Assembly: GCA_023512835.1 (NCBI GenBank)
Contig: CM042091.1
Span: 43,166,107-43,230,106, forward strand
DNA length: 64,000 nucleotides
From: Taxillus chinensis
Taxonomy: Eukaryota; Streptophyta; Magnoliopsida; Santalales; Loranthaceae
Direction of reading: 5' to 3'
A program made the translations under genes and the position numbers. Shown here in pieces: positions 9,751 to 21,209 of the stretch. How positions within the stretch are numbered: the stretch's first letter is position 1; every line of letters begins with the position of its first letter. The notes beneath the pieces are model-generated. The model was not told where the DNA came from, did no database searches, and worked only from the letters and a program-made list of their open reading frames with translations.

Positions 9751-12700
9751 ATGAAGATCTCTGCTCAGCTGAAGGAGGCAGAACCAGGAGCTGAGGCACC
9801 GCCGAAGCAGGTTGCTCTGGCGATGGACCGGCTCGGTCACGCAGGACGCCTTATCGCTGACATTAGGCTCAGCGCCGACCGCCTCCTAGAAGCACTCTTC
9901 GTCTCTTCGCAGCCTCAGGTCTCCAACAACTCCGTGGATTTGATTCTCAAAGAGGAGGAGTCCATGCGACAACACCTCCAAGACCTCCGAAACGTTGGTG
10001 AGTAAACACTGACGCTTTAATTTTATTTCATTCAGCTGTCTAGGGCTTTATTTAGTTATATATTTATCAAAGCATTTCACTCACGAAATTTTTATAGGCC
10101 CAATCGACATTAGGATTGATGTCCCTAAAATGTCTTGATCGAGTGAATGCTGTAATGAAATCTAAATCTTACATTGTCAATTATTTGATAGCATGTGTAT
10201 ATTTGCTATTTTTACTGGACATGCTTGACGATGGTTTGAGCCATTTTGTTTTAGATTAGTAAGATGTTTCGATTTTTTTTTTAAAGGATATAATTGAAGA
10301 GCAACTTTGTATATATAGGTGGTATTCAAAAGTTGTACTCACACAGTTAAGAAATTCAAGCAAAGACTAACTACAACACTCTGACACACGTTGGTTCATT
10401 TTTTTTTTTTTAATAAATTGAAAGGTTTGAAGGTTGGTTTGAAAATTTAAGCTCTGGCCAACCAATGTAATGTGCTCCGGGTGGATGCAAGCGTTCACCT
10501 TGACAAATTCCCAAGCTATTAAGGTGTTATCTGTGTTTCCCTAATCTATAAACGAAAAGGCTTTTGGAAAGATAAACAAGTTTAAGATTCATTTTCTAAA
10601 AATAAAATCTATAAAAATTCTCACTTCTGCTCGAGTCTGTAACTTCTAGTCTGTAATAAAAGAGAACTTGATGCCTTGAACTCATTCCCTATTTTTCCTG
10701 TTTTGGATGCTTTGTTGACTAGTCGAAGTTGCGGAGATCTCATCCTTTGTTAGATGGTGCTTCCGCTTTATGTGCTAGATGGAGCCTAGAATCCAAAAGG
10801 CTTATAATTTTGTTCACTATGTTAGGAAGACAGTTGGAACAATCAGGAGTTTTGAATGAGTCTCTTAGATTGCGAAGTAACTCTTGGGGCTTGCACATGC
10901 CTTTAGTTTGTCCGGATGGTGCTGTTGTTGCATATGCCTGGAAACGGCAACTTGCTGGACAGGCTGGTGCATCTGCTGTTGACAGAACCAGGTGTGTTCT
11001 AAGATCTTGGATTAAGTAATATGTTCTCACTATTTTATTTGTTTTGCATAAAGCTATTGTTGCAGTGGGATTTTGATTTACATCAACAAATTCTGATTTT
11101 GAGATATGATTTAGGCGGACTATTAGTAAAACATATTATTGATTATGTTGATTAAATTATCAGTTTTATTGCCCATTTGTTTTCATTATTGTATAATGAT
11201 ATGTTTGATTATTCTTTTCTTGTATACTGAAGATGAATGAGCTTTGTCACAAAAGGAATTGTAAAACTGCTAAAAGTAAATATGCAAATGTGAATTCATT
11301 ATTCATATTTGAAGATATGCACTTGATAAAAAATTGTCAGTCCCAACTTTGTTTAAGTCGTAATTGTTATCAACACTTGGTGGATTTGTGTGGGCAAGCA
11401 TTTGTAGAAAAAGGAGAAGCTTTCCAAAGTTAAAGATGGTGAACAGTATTCAAAAAGGCTTTTAATTAGCTAGCTTCAAGCTCAGGTCTTTAAGGCACTT
11501 TAGGAAGTGGTTTAATTATTTTAGATTCAGCAAGTATTTCTTCAAAAGGCTAAGCCCAAAAGCCTCACTCACTAGGCTAAGTTGAAAAGCTTTATTTATT
11601 AGGACTTAGAAAGGTTAAGTCTGAAGTTAATAAACTCGTTCAACATGTGTGATCCAGAAGTTATTCAGCAAGAGGGTTTGTTTCGAAAGCATTTTGAAAA
11701 GGGGTCACTTAGGATGCCCTATTCGGCAAGGAAGACTTATTCAGAAGGTACTTTGAATGGTTATTGAGACTCAAGACATATCATTCAATGAGCCTGTTTA
11801 GCAAAGGTTATTATTTTTACCATAATTAGAATGATCTTTTATAATTAATGGGATAATGTTAGATACTATATAATTAAGTTTGATATCCTAATATCTACAT
11901 TACCATAGATCTATATATCTAGTCATGTGCTGTATGAAGCTTGTTTAGCAAAGGTTATTATTTTTTTATAAGTAAAAGGTTATTATGAAAGTACTTTGAA
12001 AGGGCATAGCTTAGAAAGCAAGAGGATTTATTCTGAAAGCATTTTGAATGCTGTTTAACAAGTAGGAGGGCTTATTCCCAATGCTTCAATAAGAGTCTAA
12101 ATGCTAATGAGTCTTCCATCGAGTAAGCTTTGAAACAATGAATAGTGGGTTTGCTGAGAAGGCTCATCCAGATAGTTCATTGAGTCTAGCAATAAGATCA
12201 TTAACTGAAACAAAAGGGTGAAAAAACAATGTTATCTAATCCCTGTTTTTTTGCATCTTGTCTGGACAAGTTCTCTTGTGTTGTTACTTGTTGAGAAGGA
12301 GAAAAGTTGTCAGTGCCAAAAGTGCAGGGTGCAACTAAACCCTAATTAGAGAAAGAGAAAAAAATTAGGGCAATTGAGAGCATTAGTATAAATAGAATAG
12401 TATAATTAGGGCAACTGAGAGCATTAGCATTAGGGTTAAGGGTTTTGTATTTTAAAAATATTTGAATTTGTGGGTGCAATGATTCATCCACTGCTTCTCT
12501 GTAGCATTTTTGGGCACTTCAGAAACATTTCAAATGCATTGGAGTTTCATATACGTTTGATCCTTGGCATGAAACACATGAACTGAGTGTTCACTTTGAA
12601 TCTTTATGTTCTCAAAAAGTTAGGACCATTGCTGCGTAGGTGAGCTTTTTTGTTAAGGATAAATGTGAGCTTACGAGTTTTCCCAACTAAAGTGAAGCCA

Positions 12701-15581
12701 TACAATATACAATGTTATAAAGAGCAATGTTACATTTATGTTCTTTAACACAAAAGGTTCTGTAGTTAGGATATCAAGCAAAGGTGTAGTTTATGATTGT
12801 TTATCACTAGATATTCTATAGGAAGCAGTGTTGTCAAAATCGTACAATTCCATTCGATTCGGAAGTAAAACGATTCAAACTGGTTCGTATAATTGATCTG
12901 TACAATTATTAGTATAATTCAATTTGATTAAACAATTAGACTTTATTTGCATTTCTAAAAAATTCTAGATTTGGGTCCAATAGGCTCTAATTTGTGGGCT
13001 TTTAAAAGCATTGACTTCCATATATTATAAACTATATGGGGCCTTTTTTCTTTAACATAAGCTATATTGGGCCTTTAACTTATACATATATTAGACATTA
13101 CTTTGTTATATATGGAAAAAACTAACATCTAGATCTAGAACGTTTTCCTCTCCTTTGTCTGCTGCCTTTGGTCTGCTGTGGTGTGATCTCTCTTTCTGCT
13201 ACTTGCTACTGTGCAACATATACAACTTGCTGAAAATCATTTCAATGAAAGTTATGATTCTTCTTCTTCTTTTCTCTTCTCATTCTTCGTGTTTTTCTTT
13301 TCCTTCTTCTCCTCATGTTTTCTCTTCCCATTCTCCCTGGTCTGCTCCATAATTTGCAAGAAGCATGTTGAAACTCCCTAGGCTTGGCATCAGCAAAAGT
13401 GCTAGTACTACTAAAAAATGAAAAGACTTGATGCTAGTTGATGAAGAAGATGAAGCCATTGAAGATGACAAAGAAGAGGAGGAGAAAGAATTGATTATGG
13501 TAGATGATGACGAGGGGGCGATGACATTGACCTTGAACTTGGAGTTGATGCTAAGTAATAAATGTTTTACACTTTTTGGATGCCATTAGAGATATTTGAT
13601 GTTTTGGTTATTTAATTGTGTTTAATGATAATGTTTTTAGTTTTTAAGTGTTATTATTATGTTTCTCTAAAACTATTTTTAAATTTGTTCCTGAACGTTA
13701 TGATTCACAATTTGATTCGATTCATGATTTGCAAAACGGTTAAAACAATTAATTATTTGACAATATTGATAGGAAGTATATACAGAAGAAGTTATGTTTG
13801 GGAGATTTTGATTGGCTGTTTTTTTATCTTTGATTTTTGTCTCAGAGTGCTTCCTTCATTTCTTTTCTTTAAAACATAAGTGTTTAGTTATAGCAAGTTT
13901 AATTCAGGTATACTGATTGATCAATCAAACTTTCAGGGCCATTTTCTTCTTGTGTGTTAGATTTATCATTTTCCTTGCTGTTACTATGGTTTTGATTGCA
14001 GTAGCTGCCGGGCCTTCACATCTATTTGCAAATATTTTCAGGTTGGCCCTCAAGGCCTTTACTGACCAGAAAAGGCGATTCTTCCCACATATTGATGATG
14101 GCTTAAATGACCTGATCGAACTTGCTTCCAAAAAGCACTGTAGTTCTCAGACATCAGCACAAGGTCACCAAGAAGCCCACGTTGAATGCAAAACACTCAA
14201 AGATATCCTAAAGCATCTGGAGAAAGAAGTTCCCAACATGAAAATTTTCACTTACCAACGACTAGAATGGTTAAAAAGAGCTTCATTGTTGCCTTCTTCT
14301 GCTGACGATAGTTACATAGAGTCATCTAGAGGACATACTTTCCAAAACTCAAATAATTTGAGATCAGGATCTCTTGATGTTGATCCAGCTGAAAAGCTTG
14401 CTGTAATTGAATTATTATTTCCCTCTGTCTTCAAAGCCGTGGTGTCGTTGCACCCTGCTGGATCTATTGACCCTGATGCAGTTGCATTCTTTTCTCCTGA
14501 TGAGGTGCTTTTTTGTCCAACACGTACTTTTCTTCATCACTCATCTAAGTTCTTTTGATTCTATATATTTTGAAAAAGACATGTTGATGTCTCTTGCGCG
14601 TGGGAGGTGTTATAGTGAGTGAAGACTCGTCTAGTACTTAAGCCCACTACCTCTGAGGGGCAGATTTAGTATTGCAGAAACACTTCTTATGTGATTGTCC
14701 TTTATGCACTTTAATGATTGCTTTTTATTTGACAGTTCTTAGAATTTAATTGAGGTTCCCTTGCTATAGGTAGTTTCTAAATTAAAATTTGCAGTTCCAC
14801 TACAAGGCGTTTGAAAATTTTATTTCAAATTACATCATAGGAATTTGTTTTTATTTCTAATATATTTTATATCCATTAATATGTAATGCTATCAATACAT
14901 ATGGATTTTTCATCTTATTCACAGGGAGGCAGCCATGTGCATGCTCGAGGTTTTTCTATTTTTCATGTATACAGACACATAACGGTAACAGCCTTTTATT
15001 CCTCACTGTCTTTGAGCTCGGATAAGTGATTTGTTCAGTGATTCAATAATACACAGCAAAGTGAAACATTACTAGCTGGTGTTTGTTCTATTGCAGGATC
15101 ATGCTGCCGTGGCCCTGCAGTATTTTCTTGGAACCAGATCTGAAACAGCATTATATTCACTACTGGTAAAATATATATGAGCTCAGTATTATACTTAAAT
15201 TATATCTTTTAAATTTTTAAACAGGATGCATTTCAAGCTTATTTGAGTGTTCTCATTCTTCCATTTGTTTTGCAGAATTGGATTTGCAGCTACCAAAATC
15301 TTTTTACAGAGTTTTGCTGGTTTGTTTCTCTCTTTTCTGATTTATGATTTTTTTGCAGTTTCTATGGACTCATAAAATTTAATGTTGCTGTGTTGTGCAG
15401 TAAGTGTGGGCGACTATTGTCAATGGATAAACAATCAGCTTTACTCTTACCACCTGTTCATCGACCTTATCAACAACTCTCCATTCCTAAACCTTTCTCC
15501 CAACCTAAATTTTCGGTGAAGAGGCCTAGCTTGGATGTGAACCGGGCTTATCATATTGGCTGTCTTTCTGAGGAAACATAG
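9751..15581 (+). CDS. MED27: Mediator of RNA polymerase II transcription subunit 27
   Basis: A nuclear subunit of Mediator, which links transcription factors to RNA polymerase II. Seven coding exons: 9751-9997, 10826-10991, 14042-14504, 14925-14984, 15097-15165, 15276-15319 and 15401-15581. All introns have GT-AG ends and all phases join, giving 1230 nt and 409 residues, close to the roughly 410 of plant MED27. Exon 1 encodes the conserved VALAMDRLGHAGRLIADIRL, exon 2 RSNSWGLHMPLVCPDGAVVA and exon 3 FTDQKRRFFPHIDDGL. The C-terminal Med27 domain spans exons 4-7 and ends in a putative zinc site: C349-x2-C352 and H401-x2-C404. The start was chosen as the ATG opening the conserved helix with no upstream in-frame alternative. 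Intron 2 is 3050 nt, with a hAT-like insertion. No damage seen; likely functional. Confidence 0.96.
11440..12200. repeat. Degenerate internal repeats in MED27 intron 2
   Basis: Loose repeats of TTATTCAGAAGG / AAAGCATTTTGAA type units recur here, and TTTAGCAAAGGTTATTATTT occurs near 11796 and 11944. No coding potential recognised. Confidence 0.45.
12826..13768. mobile_element. hAT-like non-autonomous element in MED27 intron 2, TSD ATAGGAAG
   Basis: Ends are CAGTGTTGTCAAA and, as reverse complement, CAATATTGTCAAA (11 of 13 match). Perfect 8 bp duplications ATAGGAAG flank it at 12818-12825 and 13769-13776, which fits the hAT superfamily. Inside, 13435-13555 could encode a short acidic stretch (GAAGATGAAGCCATTGAAGA onwards), perhaps the tail of a lost transposase; this is inference. 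Confidence 0.88.
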
Positions 15582-15620
15582 AATGTAGAATGTCACAGGT
15601 ACTTTAGCCATCTTGGCTGT

Positions 15621-15662
15621 CTTTCTCCCAACCTAAATTTTCGGTGAAGAGGCCTAGCTTGG
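15621..15662. repeat. 42 bp duplicate of MED27 exon 7 sequence in the 3' UTR
   Basis: The 42 bp at 15493-15534 in exon 7 recurs exactly at 15621-15662, 40 bases after the stop codon. The second copy is fused to TTGGCTGTCTTTCT, which also occurs at 15556-15569 in exon 7. Confidence 0.92.
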
Positions 15663-16467
15663 GGAAGTTATAATTTGTTTTTAAGCCATCTTGTTGATAT
15701 TTGCATGCTATATGCTAGTCTGTATATTTCAAAGTTGGATATTGGCGGCAATTAAAAGATTTGTTGACCATCCTCCTGTTTTGGGTGGGGGATGGTCATG
15801 GTGTGGGGTTGTTGACCATGCCGTTTCTATTTTTCTGGCCATTTTTCTCAGTTTAGCAAAAAGTTGAATTTGTTGTAATGCTTTGATTTTTTCACTAGGT
15901 TAAATGATTGGAGTATTGATTTAGGCTGGTTTTTCTATTCTTCTTGTTTTTGCTTTATAATTGGGAAAGGGATATCTGAACCTTGGACCTACTCTTTCGG
16001 GGGTTTGTTCGTCTTGTTTGCAGCTTCGAAGGAATTATTCTTCATTAACTACAGTTTTTTGTGGGTTGAAATGAAAAAAAAAGTTTATCCATCTCACTGA
16101 AATCAAGCTGTCTATCTCGACCTTGAAACTTAAAAATTAGATTGCAAATGCAATGCCTGGTCTGTGTGATGAACCTTATTAGTGACAAGTTGACCTGTAT
16201 TTATCTTTTCACGTTTTTGAGTAGTGCATTGGTACAGAGATGGGAGCATTTTTAGCTTTCCAAGTTTAAGAATCCCTTGCTATTTAGCATTCATGGATGA
16301 ATGTTATTAGCGTGGTAGTAAAAATCTCAGGTTTCTCCAACATTTATTTTTCTTATACACTGGATTTTTTATTTATATCAATATTGCTAATTCTTTGGTG
16401 ACCATTTAGAGCACTAATATAAATTTCCTCTAGGAGCTTGTTTTATTTTATTTAGGAAAAATTTTTA
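15663..16467. other. MED27 3' flank
   Basis: Probable 3' UTR and downstream spacer. A poly-A run lies at about 16072-16081. No other gene or repeat recognised. Confidence 0.5.
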
Positions 16468-16792
16468 TGACAGAGCCTGTCGATCGCAGGTATCAGAGCC
16501 TGTCGATCAGAGCCTCTCATGATCACTTATGATACTGAGTCAAAGATAGTCGGTCAGAGCCTAATGAGATGTTTTCTTATTAATATATAGGCCGACAGGG
16601 CTATAATTGTAAGCCGGAGGAGATGTCCTTATTACAGGACTAATGAGATGTTTACCAGATACGCAATTACCGGATATAGTTTACTTTCTTCCCCATGACT
16701 GAGTAATTACCGGATACGCCGTATTAGAGCCTAATGAGATGTAGTCATGATCGACAGGCTTTAACTTTGACTCTGATCGCAGGAATTTTTAC
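16468..16792. repeat. Mosaic of shuffled short repeats (filler-like DNA)
   Basis: Short words recur in changing order and orientation: GAGCCTGTCGATC (16473, 16496; reverse GATCGACAGGC near 16749), AGAGCCTAATGAGATGT (16556, 16726) with CTAATGAGATGTTTACC near 16640, AATTACCGGATA (16665, 16705), GATCGCAGG (16482, 16774). The block is flanked by ATTTTTAT and ATTTTTAC. Higher in GC than its surroundings. Confidence 0.75.
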
Positions 16793-18271
16793 CCTCTCAT
16801 ATTTAAATTTTCTATAAAATTTTATATTAATTTTTAATATATTGAAAAGTACTGTTTGAAAAATTATAATTGAAATATAAAAAGTAAAAAAGAAAAATAA
16901 ATGATAAAATTAAAAATATTATTTTAATAATATAGAGAATAATTAAAAAAAAGTTATTGGAAGGTGTATTTAAGGAAGTAAAAAGTAATTTAAACTTTAT
17001 AAAAATAAACGGATATTTGATGTTAGTGCTTATAAGTGGAGGTTTTCAAATGGAGTGCTTAAATGGGTTATCGATATATATATATCAAATTGGCACTAAT
17101 TTTATTTGAACAAGGTCTTGAAATATAAGTTTGCAAATTATTAGCGATTATGATTTACTAGATTAAGGCTTCACTAACTATTGGCCAAGGGGCATATAAT
17201 TTATGACTATGTTTGGTATGCGAGAATAAAATGTAATGAAATGAAATTTTTTTTTTTCATATTTAATAGACTCAAAAATGATTCATTACATCGGGATAAA
17301 CATGTCCCTAAATAAAGTAACTATTTTTTCTTCTTTTTATGTTGGTGAAGAAGTTTTTTGAGTCGTGCATTGTCTCTTTTTTCCTTGAAAGTAAGGCAAT
17401 ATGGTGGAGGTTGTGAGAAAGGATGGGTCAAGCTAGGTGAAGCTAGTGAAGATAATGGACGGATTTGGGATGAGGTTGGAAAAGAGAGTTTTATAGTGAG
17501 GCTTGAGAGATGGATTTTTGATTGTGAGGATTGTGATCATGGAGTTTTTGAGATTTTTGGATATGATTGGGTTCCTGTAATGAGAACTCAAGTAGCTATG
17601 GGAGAGGATTTGGGGATTTGTTGCAGAAAAATGGGTTGGGAAAATGCAGGAGGGACGTGATTGGGTGTTTCTCACGTCTCTCTTGCTTTGTGGGTTCTGA
17701 ACCAAGGGGGCAAAGGTTTACTTATAGAGGGTGACGGAAGAGACAACCGTTGCATGGGAAAAGGAGGTGGCTGCTGGAGCGTTCAATGGATAGGAGTTGT
17801 TCCCAGACCCGCTGTCTCACAGCATTGTCATTAAATTTTTGACACTCTTTTCCGCACATTACTTCGGTCCAATGCACTTAGAGGGGCTGAAGCGTAGAAT
17901 TAAGGTCCCAAGACGTGGGGAAAAGTATCCATGCTGCGTCAAACAAATTTCTAACAACTTTGTTGGATTAATCCATCCCAAATTAGGCCGAATTGGGTGT
18001 TGGTGGCTAAGGTTCATGTTGAAGCTCTAGACATCTAGCAATTCCTTGATTAAAAATTCAATCAAACCTTGCAAATATTCGTGGCGAATTTGGATGCAAT
18101 CAGAGCCAAAAGGGAAGAAATTTAGGAGTCAGTTTTGAAAATGAGCAAAATGGAGATTAGGGATGGTGTAGTCTGCTGACGGGCACATTTCTTTTTTCTT
18201 TTTTATTTTTTGTTCTCATGTGGTTGCATATGTTACCTATAGGGCTTTTTTTTTTCCTTTATGTCTCTTCA
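16793..18271. other. AT-rich spacer with possible MITE remnant
   Basis: 16793-17110 is AT-rich. Near 17210 the sequence TATGTTTGGTATGCGAG resembles the end of the MITE at 8401. The remainder has one unremarkable open frame (next entry) and no recognised gene. Confidence 0.45.
17358..17660 (+). pseudogene. Unassigned 100-codon open frame
   Basis: A Trp/Gly/Glu-rich frame (for example RIWDEVGKESFIVRLERWIF) with no recognised domain. Its style recalls gag-like retroelement fragments found in plants, but I cannot confirm this. No promoter or intron evidence. It may be spurious. Confidence 0.2.
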
Positions 18272-18779
18272 GAGCATCTCCAACCTTCTCTCTAAATAAC
18301 TCCCTACCCTAATATAGGGAGCCAAATATAAACTCTAGCTATTCCAATCTTCTCTCTAAATGGTTTCTTAAAATACACATGGTTTCTTAAAATACACAAC
18401 TCATTACCCGCCTCGCCAGATATAGCGATTCCGCATTGCTCATTACATAGAATTTTAATTATTTTAATGCGTTAAACTCACTCCGCCTATCAAATCACGC
18501 TCCGGTCTCTCTCCCCGCAACCCATCTCCCTTCTCCAATAGAAGCCAATTCGAGGATGACGTTTCGGTCTCTTGCAGATCTTCGTTTGATTCTAGAGGAA
18601 GCCAATTTGAGGATGACGCACGGTGCTGGCGGGGGTGGATGACGCAGGGGTTGGGCGGGGGGATGACACACGATCGTCTGGCAGGGGTGGATGACGCTGT
18701 GGCTGGTCAGGGAGATGATGCACGACACCCCAAACGATTCTGTTATGTGCCCTTGGTTAAGCTGGTTTCTGAATGACAA

Positions 18780-18905
18780 TGGTTACACTGCTCTTAACAT
18801 CAGAACCACCCACAAGGTGGGATCTTTTTGCCCACCAAGAGCCTGCCCGGATGAAAAGACCTTGAAACAAATTTGGCACTCATGCCCCTTTTCTTCTTCT
18901 CGGAG
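18780..18905 (-). pseudogene. Captured C2H2 zinc-finger fragment, arm 1
   Basis: On the minus strand the text ECQICFKVFSSGQALGG is readable, followed by a missing base that breaks the frame where the second zinc-binding His is expected. The QALGGH-type core is the hallmark of plant C2H2 (ZAT/EPF-type) factors, which are nuclear DNA-binding repressors. It has no start or stop of its own. Confidence 0.72.
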
Positions 18906-19195
18906 AAAACATTTGACACCTCTTGGTCAAGGGAGTAGTACTCCACTACAGGTTCTAGGGAGGCTTAAGTGCGAGGCTGTTTTCGCCACCCACCCCAACC
19001 GCCAAGTGAAGCAGCACTTGGTTTTCTTGTGGCTAGCCCTATGACCCCTGAGAGCTTGGTAAGAGTGAAACAAGGGATCGAGAAGGCAGAGAGCTTCAGC
19101 CGTGGGTCATTGAGAATGGGAAGCAAGAGAATCGAAAGGCCTAAATTCGATAGAGGATGCAAAATTGGGGATTTGATATTGAATTGGCGAAGAAT

Positions 19196-19350
19196 TTGGC
19201 TTCCATGAAGTGCAATTCAAGGAAAAGGAAGTCTGTTGATGATGATTCCTGCTCGTCCGGGCATGCTCTTGGTGGGCATAAAAGATCCCACATTGTGGGC
19301 GGTTCTAATGTTGAATTGGGATCAATTCTTTGCCAACAACCAAAAATGTA
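19196..19350 (+). pseudogene. Captured C2H2 zinc-finger fragment, arm 2
   Basis: The + strand frame contains KRKSVDDDS then SSGHALGGHKRSHIVGG, i.e. the helix and the two His ligands of a plant QALGGH finger without the two Cys ligands. It is the inverted partner of arm 1 and stops at about 19349. Not a functional gene as it stands. Confidence 0.7.
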
Positions 19351-19954
19351 ACAAATACTATCTCCCCTAAGATTTACACAGGGAGCTTCCGTCCGTTGCA
19401 AATAGCCCTTGTACCCACCTGGATTAATTGTTAAATTTTAAAAAATAATATAATATTTTATATTTAATTAAAATAGGAGGATGATTGGAATGAGTGATAT
19501 AAAGGTAACTATTTAAAATAGCTTTTAGCTATCATAAAGAGGATATATAAGAAGCATGGTCGGAGATGCTCACACTTGCGGCCATGATTGGGGTTGCCCA
19601 GCCACAACCTACATCTTTTTTAAAATTTGTTTTTCCATTTTATCCTTACCCAATGTGTCGAGGTTTGCAATTTGTCGGGGTGATCTGGGAAGACCCACAC
19701 CCTCAAATGGAGATGTTTTGGAGAAACTCACTTAGGCGTATAGCCTTAACAAGGGGCATGGACCATCATTAATCAAGTTTGACTTTGCATGGCTCGAAAT
19801 GGTCATAACCTTTTTGTTTCTTTATATGCGTCAGTTTGTAAATTTATTTATTTTTATCAAAACTGATTCTGAGGCACGTAAAGCTTTATAGGAGAGTTAT
19901 CAATTTTGCGCCTCTTACAAAATGTTACCGTAAATTTGAGCAAAATAGATCTAA

Positions 19955-20340
19955 GGTCTTGGTAAACTTTTTGCTTTTAGTGCCCCAAACGAAAACGTAT
20001 TTTAATTTGCAGGAGTAAGCATTATATTCAGAATTTTATGGGATTGGGTAAAATGTTTCTAATCTTTTTTCTATTCAAAACTGTTTTGAGTGCTCCAATA
20101 GCTGCAATGATGGTACTCGGCTGTTATTTGCTGAAATTTTTTAGTAATGGTCTTTGTAAACTTTTTACTTTTCAGTGACCCATAAAAACGGAAAGGTATT
20201 TTAATTTGCAGGAGTCTGTTGAACGTTAGATTCAAAATACTATGGGACTGGGTAAAATGTTTCTATTATTTTCTCTTTTAAGCTCCAATAGCTGCAACGA
20301 TGGTACTCGGCTTTTATGCGCTGAAATTTTGCGGTTAATA
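19955..20340. repeat. Tandem duplication, unit about 194 bp
   Basis: Two diverged copies start at about 19955 and 20149. Each contains ATTTTAATTTGCAGGAGT, a GGGAYTGGGTAAAATGTTTCT word, and CCAATAGCTGCAAYGATGGT followed by a G/C-containing tail. The last part is open in one frame in both copies, reading APIAA(M/T)MVLG, but no protein is recognised. Confidence 0.75.
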
Positions 20341-20439
20341 ATGACTGCCAGGTGAATTATATTGACACCAAACATAATCTTGCTTGCTCAACTATAACTA
20401 CCCTAGGGAATTTTTGAGGGTGAGGACTTTGTAGCCAAA

Positions 20440-21209
20440 GTATTCCTCCCGTCATAGCGGGGGTGAGATCTACCTTGCCTTTGCTTAGGCAAATAATAAA
20501 ATTTTAAAACTATATCCCGTCTCACGTATAGGCGGGGCAGAGTACTCGTCCTACGGCAGGGTTAGGGGGGGAGGCTTCAACCACCCGCTATCCGCTACTA
20601 GTTTTTATTGATCTCTCTTAAGATAACTTTGTCTTTTAGAGACTCCGTGAAACAGTTGATATGAGTGATTTGGGTCCTATCGGGGGTGAAATCAATCTAT
20701 TATCGTTTTTCGTTCCCACTTAGGAGATAGATCATATTTTAAAATTATATCTCGTTTCATATGTAGGCAGGACATGATATACCGTTCTTTAATGTGTACG
20801 TGAATGAAGTTCTATTCGCTCGCATCTTGTTATCGCTTTTTATTGGATCTGTCCATATTAATAATTTTAGCTTAAATCAAATTTTTACATCATTTTTAAT
20901 CTAAAAATTATCAAAAATGATTTAATTTTATAATAATAAATATCAAAAATCATAAATAATAGTTAAATAATAATATTTAAAATATTATAAAATTATAAAT
21001 AAAAAATATTAATATTAGACGGGACGGGAGTGGGACGGAGTATCCCGTTACTAATTACCGCTCCTCGTTCTCGCATGGGCGGAATGTCCAGTTTAAAAAT
21101 CACATTCCGCTCTTGTCGGGGCGGGATAATCCGCCTTACATAGCGGAGACAGAGAGAATAGTAGGCGAGGTAATGGGTGCGGGTATTTATTGCCTACCCC
21201 TACCTAAAT
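20440..21209. mobile_element. Degenerate hAT-like element
   Basis: GC-rich CGGGGCGGG / CCCGTCTC words alternate with an AT-rich core (20870-21015). The right end reads ATTGCCTACCCCTA, reverse complement TAGGGGTAGGCAAT, a typical plant hAT-like terminus. The left end is not recognisable. Confidence 0.5.

Larger units (their letters stand above)
18272..19571. mobile_element. TIR element carrying captured zinc-finger gene pieces
   Basis: The left end is GAGCATCTCCAACC and the right end, reverse-complemented, GAGCATCTCCGACCAT, a common plant DNA-transposon end. No clear target duplication is visible, so the superfamily stays open. Between the AT-rich ends is GC-richer gene-like sequence with two inverted arms (about 18780-18905 and 19196-19330) that match each other and encode C2H2 zinc-finger text. 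There is no transposase, so the element is non-autonomous. Confidence 0.68.

Noticed and set aside
11233..11433. 66-codon open frame in MED27 intron 2
   Set aside because: Not conserved in any MED27 I know and lacks proper splice context; ordinary intron sequence.
13925..14131. Minus-strand frame across MED27 exon 3
   Set aside because: Shadow of the coding exon.
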